DNA of 64,000 bases, from contig NZ_VSJK01000003.1 in assembly GCF_008085915.1 (NCBI RefSeq), forward strand, positions 186,001 through 250,000. Reading direction: 5' to 3'. A model generated the notes under the pieces. The model had not been told where the DNA came from, did not search any database, and saw only the letters and a program-made list of their open reading frames with translations. This DNA comes from Oceaniovalibus sp. ACAM 378 (lineage in GTDB: Bacteria; Pseudomonadota; Alphaproteobacteria; Rhodobacterales; Rhodobacteraceae). Positions 57,341 through 64,000 of this stretch are shown piece after piece; position 1 is the stretch's first letter; each line of letters begins with the position of its first letter. The position numbers and the translations under genes were made by a program.

Positions 57341-57667
57341 TCAGGCGGGATTGCCGGCCGGGGGCAGATGCTCGGCCAGATTTTCGAACGCCTGCCCGGC
57401 GGCCAGGATGCACGACAGGCCCGCAGGCGTCGACACGACAATCGTCCATGTCCCGGACTCGGTCGAAGCGAAGAGTTCGGCCACCTGATTGTCGCCACTC
57501 AGCCCGATTGACTGCCGGGTTTCGCCAAACTGTCCGGCCAGCCTTTCGGCCACAACGGCGTAGGGCGCGCAATAGCCACGCTCGCCCGGCTGCTGGGCAA
57601 AGGCGTGATGCGTGGCCAGCAACATCGCCCCAAGACCGAATGACAGTGCCAAAACATGCCGTTTCAT
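57341..57667 (-). CDS. Small exported hypothetical protein
   Basis: A 108-residue protein with a clear signal peptide (MKRHVLALSFGLGAMLLATHHAFA). The mature part has two cysteines (GYCAPYAV and LSCILAAG) that may form a disulfide, and ends in PPAGNPA. No family recognised. It stands alone; its ATG at 57665-57667 fits the signal sequence. The 242 bases to mcl2 hold both promoters but no clear hexamers. Confidence 0.75.
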   Translation of the reverse strand: MKRHVLALSFGLGAMLLATHHAFAQQPGERGYCAPYAVVAERLAGQFGETRQSIGLSGDNQVAELFASTESGTWTIVVSTPAGLSCILAAGQAFENLAEHLPPAGNPA

Positions 57668-57909
57668 AAGGGTATCCCTTCCTCTGCGCGGTCCTCGGAA
57701 ATCGCGAACCTGCCGCGTCGCCTGCCGAGCCGGAATTGTCCCGACCACAACCGCGACCTGTGGCGAAGACTGCGGTGAGCATGACAAGGACGGATTAACC
57801 AACCGTTCGCTGCGCCAGTGACCGGAGTTGCCGCACTGCGGCGCAAGCAGGGTTGTGCGTTCGTTCGCTTGAGGGCACAAAAGCGCAAGAAAATTACGGA
57901 GACTTTGAT

Positions 57910-58782
57910 ATGTCCAGCGATGCGTGTCCTCTGCGATCAGTGCTCTATATTCCCGGTTCGAACCCACGCGCGCTGGACAAGGCGCGCGATCTGCCCGTCG
58001 ATGCGATCATCTTTGACCTTGAGGATGCGGTAGCCCCGAACGCCAAGTCCGATGCGCGCGGCACGCTTCTGAACGCACTGGCTCAGGGGTATGGGCAACG
58101 CGTTACCATGGTGCGGATCAACGGGTTCGATACAGAGTGGGCGGCGGACGATCTGGCTGTAATCGCCGCTGCCCGACCCGAAGCCATATTGCTGCCCAAA
58201 GTGAACTGCGTGCAGGACATCACTGATCTGGGCGACCGGATGGCGGCGCTTGACGGGTTCGCGGACACAGCCATCTGGGCGATGATGGAGACCTGCGAAG
58301 GTGTGCTGAACGCCGCCACCATCGCCCGCGCGCCGCGCATGGCGGGGTTCATCATGGGAACCAACGACCTGGCCAAAGAGATCGGCTGTGCCCCTGGCGA
58401 TGACCGGATGGCGATGATGACGGCGCTGCAAACCTGCCTGATGGCAGCGCGCGCTGCGGGAATTGCCTGTGTCGACGGGGTATATAACGCTTTCAAGGAC
58501 GAGGCCGGTCTGCGTGCCGAATGTGATCAGGGCCGCGCTCTGGGGATGGATGGCAAGACCCTGATCCATCCGGCACAGGTGACGGTGGCAAATGATGTCT
58601 TCGCGCCGTCGGATGTTGCGGTCGATCTCGCCCGCCGTCAGATCGCCGCCTATGACGCCGCGCTGGCTGCGGGGCAGGGGGTTGCCGTACTGGATGGAAG
58701 GATCGTCGAGAACTTGCATATCGTCACCGCACGGGCGACTCTGGCCAAGGCCGAAGCCATCGCAACACTGGAGCGCATATGA
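57910..58782 (+). CDS. mcl2: CitE-like CoA ester lyase, probable (3S)-malyl-CoA thioesterase
   Basis: A 290-residue HpcH/HpaI/CitE-fold protein: RSVLYIPGSNPRALDKARDLPVDAIIFDLEDAV with the magnesium-binding FDLED, and later MMETCEGVLNA and GTNDLAKEIG. In Rhodobacter sphaeroides the gene at this place, close to mch, is mcl2, a malyl-CoA thioesterase of the ethylmalonyl-CoA pathway which splits malyl-CoA to malate and CoA. Identity with Mcl2 rather than the lyase Mcl1 rests on context and length. Start ATG 57910. Overlaps the NnrU-like gene by four bases. Confidence 0.82.
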   Translation: MSSDACPLRSVLYIPGSNPRALDKARDLPVDAIIFDLEDAVAPNAKSDARGTLLNALAQGYGQRVTMVRINGFDTEWAADDLAVIAAARPEAILLPKVNCVQDITDLGDRMAALDGFADTAIWAMMETCEGVLNAATIARAPRMAGFIMGTNDLAKEIGCAPGDDRMAMMTALQTCLMAARAAGIACVDGVYNAFKDEAGLRAECDQGRALGMDGKTLIHPAQVTVANDVFAPSDVAVDLARRQIAAYDAALAAGQGVAVLDGRIVENLHIVTARATLAKAEAIATLERI

Positions 58783-59324
58783 TCCTGATTCTTTTTGGCC
58801 TGATCCTGTGGTCGGGCACACATTTCTGGAAGCGGATCGCGCCGGATCACCGCGCGCGTTTTGGCGACAAGGGCAAGGCCATCGTCGCCGTCGGATCTGG
58901 CATTGCCATCGTTCTGATGGTGATCGGATATCGCGGTGCTGACGGCGCGATGTTCTGGGGCCGGTCCCCGGCTATGACCGGCATCAACAACCTGTTGATG
59001 TTGCTTTCGTTCTATCTGTTTGCAAGTTCCGGCGCGAAAACCCGGATCACAAAATATGTGCGCCATCCGCAGCTGGCAGCTGTCAAGGTCTGGGCAATCG
59101 CGCACCTGCTGGTCAATGGTGATACGCCGTCTTTTCTTCTGTTCGGTGGATTGCTGGCATGGGCCGTGGCCGAGGTGATCGTGTTGAACCGGGTTCAGCC
59201 CGCATGGACCCCGGCCCATGATGTGCCTGTAAAGAAAGAGTTTACGGCGGTCATCGCCACAGTGGTGGTGTTTGTCGTCGTCGCGTTGATCCACCTCTGG
59301 TTGGGAGTGAACCCCTTTGGCTGA
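58779..59324 (+). CDS. NnrU-like membrane protein
   Basis: A 181-residue protein with five to six hydrophobic helices and the family segment RHPQLAAVKVWAIAHLLVNGD. NnrU was named from a denitrification locus of R. sphaeroides; its biochemical role is unknown. Here it is coupled to mcl2 upstream (ATGA) and DUF1737 downstream, with no nitrogen-oxide genes nearby. Confidence 0.85.
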   Translation: MILILFGLILWSGTHFWKRIAPDHRARFGDKGKAIVAVGSGIAIVLMVIGYRGADGAMFWGRSPAMTGINNLLMLLSFYLFASSGAKTRITKYVRHPQLAAVKVWAIAHLLVNGDTPSFLLFGGLLAWAVAEVIVLNRVQPAWTPAHDVPVKKEFTAVIATVVVFVVVALIHLWLGVNPFG

Positions 59325-59529
59325 ACATGTCATCTATCGTCTGCTGACCGGCGACGACACATCGGAATTCTGTCACAAAATATCTCTGGCACTGGCCAAG
59401 GGGTGGATGCTGCACGGCTCACCTGCCTATGGGTTTGATGCGGCGAACGGGGTGATGCGCTGTGCGCAGGCGGTGACCAAGGTGGTCGATCGCCCCTATG
59501 ACCCGGATATGAAGCTGGGCGCCCAATGA
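59317..59529 (+). CDS. DUF1737 protein
   Basis: A 70-residue protein with the DUF1737 core YRLLTGDDTSEFCHKISLAL and KGWMLHGSPAYGFD. Function unknown. Begins with a TTG (59317) overlapping the previous gene by eight bases and ends with an ATGA overlap to mch. Confidence 0.85.
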   Translation: MAEHVIYRLLTGDDTSEFCHKISLALAKGWMLHGSPAYGFDAANGVMRCAQAVTKVVDRPYDPDMKLGAQ

Positions 59530-60578
59530 CGACTGCGCCTTCCTCTGGCGGGCCTTCCGGCAAGACGAACGCCGGTCGGTTCTTTGAGGATTACAGGATC
59601 GGTGAAACCATCGTCCATGCGGTGCCGCGCACTGTGCAGGCGGGCGAGCGGGCGCTGTACCACATGCTTTATCCCGCGCGGCATGCCCTGTATTCGTCGG
59701 ACCCCTTCGCACAATCCTGCGGGTTGTCGGCGTCACCGCTGGACGACATGATCGCGTTTCATGTGGTGTTCGGCAAAACGGTGCCGGATGTGTCGCTGAA
59801 CGCTGTCGCGAACCTTGGTTATGCCGAAGGGCGATGGTTGGCGCCCGTATGGCCCGGCGACACGCTGCGGGCGCAATCACAGGTGATCGGCCTGAAGCAG
59901 AACTCGAACGGGCAAAACGGTGTCGTATGGGTGCGGACGACGGGGTTGAATCAGCACAATGAACAGGTGCTGTCCTATGTCCGCTGGGTGATGGTGCGAC
60001 GCCGGACGCCGGGCGAGGCGCCGGAACCGGTGCTGCCCGTGCTGGCCTCAGCGGTGGCGCCCGGTGATCTGGTGGTTCCTCAGGGGCTCGACTTCACCGA
60101 TTATGACTTCGCACTGGCAGGTGAGCCGCACCGGTTGCGCGATTATGTAGTGGGCGAGGTGATCGATCATGTCGATGGCGTGACGGTCGAGGACTCCGAA
60201 CACATGCAGGCCACCCGGCTGTGGCAAAACACCGCCAAGGTGCATTTCGATGCGACTGCTCGGGATGGCGGGCGGCTGATCTATGGCGGGCATGTGATTT
60301 CGCTGGCCCGGGCGCTGTCGTTCAACGGGCTGGCCAATGCGCAGATCGTGGTGGCGCTGAATAGTGGCGCGCATGCCAATCCCTGCCACGCCGGCGACAC
60401 GGTGCGCGCCTGGTCCGAGGTTCTGGAGACTGCCGCCACCGACGCGCCGGGTGTCGGCGCGATCCGCCTGCGCACAGTGGCAGTCAAGGGTCCGGGGGCC
60501 GGGCTGAAAGGTGCGGATGGCCGGTATCTTCCCCATGTTCTGCTTGATCTGGATTACTGGGCGCTGATGCCCGAATGA
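59526..60578 (+). CDS. mch: Mesaconyl-CoA hydratase
   Basis: A 350-residue double hot-dog MaoC-type hydratase. The first MaoC domain (NAGRFFEDYRIGETIVHAVPRTV) and the second (VVGEVIDHVDGVTVEDSEHMQATRLW) have the order and length of mesaconyl-CoA hydratase, which forms beta-methylmalyl-CoA in the ethylmalonyl-CoA pathway. The neighbourhood of mcl2 and sdh is that of R. sphaeroides. A general enoyl-CoA hydratase is a weaker alternative. Confidence 0.87.
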   Translation: MTTAPSSGGPSGKTNAGRFFEDYRIGETIVHAVPRTVQAGERALYHMLYPARHALYSSDPFAQSCGLSASPLDDMIAFHVVFGKTVPDVSLNAVANLGYAEGRWLAPVWPGDTLRAQSQVIGLKQNSNGQNGVVWVRTTGLNQHNEQVLSYVRWVMVRRRTPGEAPEPVLPVLASAVAPGDLVVPQGLDFTDYDFALAGEPHRLRDYVVGEVIDHVDGVTVEDSEHMQATRLWQNTAKVHFDATARDGGRLIYGGHVISLARALSFNGLANAQIVVALNSGAHANPCHAGDTVRAWSEVLETAATDAPGVGAIRLRTVAVKGPGAGLKGADGRYLPHVLLDLDYWALMPE

Positions 60579-60640
60579 CCGGTTTGCGCGCGCAGCACGC
60601 CGCGCCTGACAATCCGCAGCGCAGGGCTGTCGTTTTCGAT

Positions 60641-60654
60641 TTTGTGATCACGAA
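60641..60654. promoter_or_regulatory. GTGATCAC palindrome upstream of sdhC
   Basis: TTTGTGATCACGAA, a near-perfect 14-base inverted repeat with the same GTGATCAC core and T-rich flank as the two sites upstream of sucC. It lies 131 bases before the sdhC start, just ahead of an AT-rich GATAAAA stretch that may be the -10 region. Confidence 0.55.
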
Positions 60655-60784
60655 CCGATAAAAACGGACGGACGACAGCTGAAAGATGCGACAAAATGCA
60701 CGGATGCCCGTGACTTCCGGGTCGGAAGCCGCATACTATGCCGCGACACCCGCGCTGCGGCGCGGCGAAAGGAAGGACGATACA

Positions 60785-61168
60785 ATGGCCGACGTGAACC
60801 GGGGCAACCGGCCCCTTTCCCCGCATCTGAGCATTTACCGCCCACAGCTGACATCGATGACATCGATCCTCACGCGAATCACTGGTAACGCGCTGCTGGT
60901 CGCTGCGCTGATGCTGGTCTGGTGGTTCCTTGCGGCGGCGATGTCGCCCAGTGCCTTTGAGCGGGCGGACGGGTTCGTCACCTCGTGGTTTGGCGATCTG
61001 GTCATGTTCCTGTCCGTCTGGGCGCTTTGGTATCATTCGCTGGCCGGGCTGCGGCACCTCATCTGGGACACCGGCCGGGCCATGGACATTCCCACTGCGG
61101 AAAAGCTGGGCTGGGCCTGTATCGGCGGTTCCGTCGTGCTGACCATCCTGACCGTAATCGTGGTGTAA
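60785..61168 (+). CDS. sdhC: Succinate dehydrogenase cytochrome b556 subunit
   Basis: A 127-residue membrane anchor with the family start RPLSPHLSIYRPQLTSMTSI (quinone region) and the heme-ligand segment WYHSLAGLRHLIWD. Three helices. ATG 60785 with GGAAGGA upstream. First gene of the sdh operon. Confidence 0.95.
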   Translation: MADVNRGNRPLSPHLSIYRPQLTSMTSILTRITGNALLVAALMLVWWFLAAAMSPSAFERADGFVTSWFGDLVMFLSVWALWYHSLAGLRHLIWDTGRAMDIPTAEKLGWACIGGSVVLTILTVIVV

Positions 61169-61179
61169 GGAGATCTGAG

Positions 61180-61551
61180 ATGGAATTTCTGACCAACCGC
61201 AAGCGGGCCGTCGGCCTTGGATCAGCGAAAGAGGGAACGGGGCACCACTGGCGCATGATCGTCACCTCTGTGGGCCTGTTGATTCTGGTGCCGCTGTTCG
61301 TGTTCACCGTCGGCCCGATGCTGGGCCAGCCACATCAGGCGGTGCTTAACTATTTCTCACAGCCGTTTCCGGCGATCGTCACTGCTCTGACGTTTCTGGT
61401 GGGGTTCATGCACTTCAAAAGCGGCGCGCAGGTGCTGATTGAGGATTATACCGGCGGGCTGACGCGCAAGGTATTGATCCTTGCGGTGATCTGTCTGTCT
61501 TACGGTGCGGCGGCGACGGGGCTATTTGCCATCGCCCGCATCGCCCTTTGA
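61180..61551 (+). CDS. sdhD: Succinate dehydrogenase membrane anchor subunit
   Basis: A 123-residue three-helix anchor (MEFLTNRKRAVGLGSAKEGTGHHW, then FKSGAQVLIEDY containing the conserved DY). ATG 61180, 11 bases after sdhC with AAGGAGA. Confidence 0.94.
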   Translation: MEFLTNRKRAVGLGSAKEGTGHHWRMIVTSVGLLILVPLFVFTVGPMLGQPHQAVLNYFSQPFPAIVTALTFLVGFMHFKSGAQVLIEDYTGGLTRKVLILAVICLSYGAAATGLFAIARIAL

Positions 61552-61566
61552 ACCGGAGGTTTGGCG

Positions 61567-63372
61567 ATGGCAGCCTATGAGTACGAGACGCACGAATACG
61601 ATGTAGTGGTGATTGGCGCCGGCGGTGCGGGTCTGCGCGCCACGCTGGGAATGGCCGAGCAGGGGTTTCGTACCGCCTGTGTCACCAAGGTTTTCCCGAC
61701 CCGGTCGCATACTGTTGCTGCACAGGGCGGAATTGCCGCATCGCTGTCGAACATGGGGCCGGACAACTGGCAGTGGCACATGTACGACACCGTCAAAGGG
61801 TCCGATTGGCTCGGCGATATGGATGCGATGGAGTATCTGGTCCGCGAGGCGCCCAAGGCGGTTTACGAGCTTGAGCACTATGGCGTGCCGTTTTCGCGCA
61901 CCGAAGAGGGCAAGATTTATCAGCGGCCCTTTGGCGGCCACACGACCGAATTCGGCGAAGGCCCCCCGGTGCAACGCACCTGTGCCGCCGCCGACCGGAC
62001 CGGCCACGCCATTCTGCACACCCTTTACGGCCAGAGCCTGAAGGAAAAGGCAGAGTTCTATATCGAATATTTCGCCATCGACCTGATCATGTCCGAAGAC
62101 GGGACCTGTCAGGGCGTTCTGTGCTGGAAGCTGGACGACGGCACGCTGCACCTGTTCGCGGCCAAGATGACGGTGCTGGCGACCGGCGGCTATGGCCGCG
62201 CATATTTCAGCGCCACCAGTGCCCACACCTGCACCGGTGACGGCGGCGGGATGGCGGCGCGGGCCGGATTGCCGCTTCAGGATATGGAATTCGTGCAGTT
62301 CCACCCCACCGGCATCTATGGCGCCGGTTGCCTGATTACCGAAGGCGCGCGGGGCGAGGGCGGTTACCTGACCAACTCCGAAGGCGAGCGGTTCATGGAA
62401 CGCTACGCTCCGACCTACAAGGATCTGGCTTCGCGAGACGTGGTGTCGCGCTGCATGACCATGGAGATCCGCGAAGGGCGCGGCGTTGGCAAGGATGGCG
62501 ATCACCTCCACTTGAACCTGAACCATCTGCCGAAAGAGGCGCTGAACCTTCGTCTGCCGGGGATTTCCGAATCCGCGCGCATCTTTGCCGGTGTCGACGT
62601 GACCAAAGAGCCAATCCCGGTTTTGCCCACCGTTCACTATAACATGGGTGGCATCCCGACGAATTACTGGGGCGAAGTTCTGGCCCCCACCGCCGACAAA
62701 CCCGACAACACAGCTCCGGGTCTGATGGCTGTGGGCGAAGCGGGCTGTGCATCGGTGCACGGCGCCAACCGGCTCGGCTCGAACAGCCTGATTGATCTTG
62801 TGGTCTTTGGCCGTGCGGCCGCCATCCGCGCCGGCGAAGTGGTTGACCGCGAGAGCGCGATCCCGACCCCGAACCCCCGTTCGGTTCAGGCGGCGCTGAG
62901 CCGTTTCGACGGGTTGCGCTATGCGAAAGGGCACGTGCCCACCGCAGAGTTGCGCCTTGAGATGCAAAGGACGATGCAGGCTGACGCCGCAGTGTTCCGC
63001 ACGAACAAGACGCTGGAAGAAGGTCGCGTCAAGATGATCGAGGTGGCCGCAAAACTGGGCGATCTCAAGGTGACCGACACTTCGATGATCTGGAACAGCG
63101 ATCTGATGGAGACGATGGAGTTGGAGAACCTGATGCCCAACGCCGTGGCCACGATCACGGCGGCGGCGGCGCGAAAGGAAAGCCGCGGCGCCCACGCGCA
63201 CGAGGATTATCCGGATCGCGACGATGTAAACTGGCGCAAGCACTCGCTGGTCTGGTTTCAGGGGAACGAGGCATCCTTGGGATACCGAGGCGTGCGCCTG
63301 CAACCCCTGACCAGCCACGACGAAGGTGGGATCGATCTGAAAAAGATCGAACCGAAAAAACGTGTCTATTGA
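61567..63372 (+). CDS. sdhA: Succinate dehydrogenase flavoprotein subunit
   Basis: A 601-residue subunit oxidising succinate. FAD site [16 protein letters not shown]; the histidine for covalent FAD is His48 in [17 protein letters not shown] and the arginine of GARGEGGYL form the active site. ATG 61567 has GGAGG seven bases upstream; a TTG two codons before is less likely. The stop overlaps the next gene by 11 bases. sdhB is not in this window. Confidence 0.97.
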   Translation: MAAYEYETHEYDVVVIGAGGAGLRATLGMAEQGFRTACVTKVFPTRSHTVAAQGGIAASLSNMGPDNWQWHMYDTVKGSDWLGDMDAMEYLVREAPKAVYELEHYGVPFSRTEEGKIYQRPFGGHTTEFGEGPPVQRTCAAADRTGHAILHTLYGQSLKEKAEFYIEYFAIDLIMSEDGTCQGVLCWKLDDGTLHLFAAKMTVLATGGYGRAYFSATSAHTCTGDGGGMAARAGLPLQDMEFVQFHPTGIYGAGCLITEGARGEGGYLTNSEGERFMERYAPTYKDLASRDVVSRCMTMEIREGRGVGKDGDHLHLNLNHLPKEALNLRLPGISESARIFAGVDVTKEPIPVLPTVHYNMGGIPTNYWGEVLAPTADKPDNTAPGLMAVGEAGCASVHGANRLGSNSLIDLVVFGRAAAIRAGEVVDRESAIPTPNPRSVQAALSRFDGLRYAKGHVPTAELRLEMQRTMQADAAVFRTNKTLEEGRVKMIEVAAKLGDLKVTDTSMIWNSDLMETMELENLMPNAVATITAAAARKESRGAHAHEDYPDRDDVNWRKHSLVWFQGNEASLGYRGVRLQPLTSHDEGGIDLKKIEPKKRVY

Positions 63373-63682
63373 TCGCGTTGTAAAACCCCGCCACGGTACA
63401 GCCCGGCTGATTGGCTGTGCTGCCTTGGCGGGATTTACGCTGCTGGCGGCCTGCGGTCCGGTATCGCCGCAATTGGCCGCGCGCCAATGCGAGGAACGTG
63501 CCCGACAGGCCGATGGCCCGTTTGGCGAAGTGGGCGTGGGGTTCGGAACCGGCGGTGCGAAAAGCCATATTGAACTTGGCGTGACCAGCGATTTCATTCG
63601 CGGGCGCGACCCCTACGAAGTTTATGACAGCTGCGTGCGCGAAAAGTCGGGGCAGGGCCCGATCCGGCCACTGGTCCTGTGA
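63362..63682 (+). CDS. Small lipoprotein, sdhA-overlapping
   Basis: A 106-residue protein with a lipobox (LLAACGP, Cys at about 31) after a basic N-region. Begins with GTG inside the end of sdhA. The mature part carries a second and third cysteine. Family not recognised; Rhodobacteraceae often have a short unknown gene between sdhA and sdhB, which suggests an assembly or envelope role. Overlapping starts imply translation with sdhA. Confidence 0.72.
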   Translation: MSIDRVVKPRHGTARLIGCAALAGFTLLAACGPVSPQLAARQCEERARQADGPFGEVGVGFGTGGAKSHIELGVTSDFIRGRDPYEVYDSCVREKSGQGPIRPLVL

Positions 63683-63928
63683 TGGAGGGCGTCGGGCCAA
63701 TCCATGCGGACGGGGGGATCCATGTGGCGATGGTTTTCGCCAAGGCTGGATTTTCCGGCGGAGTAGCGCCGGTTTCCCGGTCTGAACGGGCAGCGGTTGA
63801 ACCAGTTCAGGGTTGTCCCGCTTTATTCCGGAGAAGTGTCGATGAAACCGGAACAGGGAGCCGAGACATTGTTTAATACTCATGTGCCAATGGACGCGAC
63901 CACGCAAACGCAACAGGGGATGCGGCCA

Positions 63929-64000
63929 ATGACGAAACTCGCGGCGTTCCTTCTTCTGGCGCTGGCTGCCTGCACGCCAGCCTCACGCGATGATCTGACA
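63929..64000 (+). CDS. Lipoprotein start, cut by the window edge
   Basis: 24 codons are visible: MTKLAAFLLLALAACTPAS with a lipobox (LAAC). An in-frame ATG at 63920 would add three residues. The 246 bases before it contain only a doubtful 65-codon frame. Identity cannot be determined. Confidence 0.6.
   Translation, partial: MTKLAAFLLLALAACTPASRDDLT

Noticed and set aside
63682-63876. 65-codon frame after the sdh lipoprotein gene
   Set aside because: No recognisable domain, signal or ribosome site; the overlap in TGATG appears accidental.

Overview
The window is a chromosomal stretch of a GC-rich alphaproteobacterium, almost certainly a member of the Rhodobacteraceae (Roseobacter-type). This rests on gene content and order: a sucC-sucD-sucA-sucB-lpdA block beside mdh; an mcl2 / NnrU-like / DUF1737 / mch run leading into sdhCDA; an FYDLN-acid (TIGR02300) gene beside tRNA-Ala; and iron-control sites of the RirA and Irr type. 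I see no transposase, integrase, phage gene or CRISPR array. Nearly all the DNA is coding.

Region by region. 1-9.4 kb (all minus strand): the start of a DprE1-like FAD oxidase cut by the window edge, a flippase-like membrane protein, a 3-oxoacid CoA-transferase pair (scoA/scoB), topA, dprA and serS. 9.5-16.1 kb: an iron-linked cluster of imelysin, DUF1289 protein, Dps, a conserved-looking unknown, a di-heme cytochrome, a second imelysin and a DUF1513 protein. It carries two TGA-N9-TCA boxes (RirA type) and one perfect Irr-type palindrome. 16.3-18.2 kb: a LysR regulator and a DUF481 outer-membrane protein.

18.3-41 kb is the accessory, catabolic part. One module has a D-2-hydroxyacid dehydrogenase-like FAD/Fe-S protein, a gamma-glutamyltransferase without a signal peptide, hydantoinase/oxoprolinase subunits (hyuA, hyuB) behind a short upstream ORF, and a complete peptide-type ABC transporter with one permease fused to one ATPase. 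The other has a divergent creatininase-family enzyme, a TRAP transporter, an RraA-like protein lacking a key arginine, a LysR regulator, a GhrA-like reductase, a DAO-type flavoenzyme, a stub of a second flavoprotein, and an SDR. The substrates are not known from sequence. tRNA-Ala(GGC) closes this region.

41.4-64 kb is central metabolism. The suc/lpd operon (minus strand) contains several non-TCA genes between the enzyme genes: a sulfotransferase-like protein, a DUF805 protein, a low-GC ORF of unknown function and a MAPEG protein. Then come a glycosyltransferase, mdh, a TauE-type exporter, a small exported protein, the ethylmalonyl-CoA pathway genes mcl2 and mch, and sdhC-sdhD-sdhA with a small lipoprotein gene. 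A palindrome TGTGATCACA occurs twice, exactly 21 bp apart, upstream of sucC, and its GTGATCAC core recurs upstream of sdhC, suggesting a common TCA-cycle regulator.

The most interesting items are the doubly iron-regulated imelysin/di-heme cluster, the shared TCA operator, the gamma-glutamyl/lactam catabolic region with its coupled upstream ORF, and the low-GC gene translationally coupled to sucB. Functions come from reading the translated sequences for known family motifs; no database search was run.
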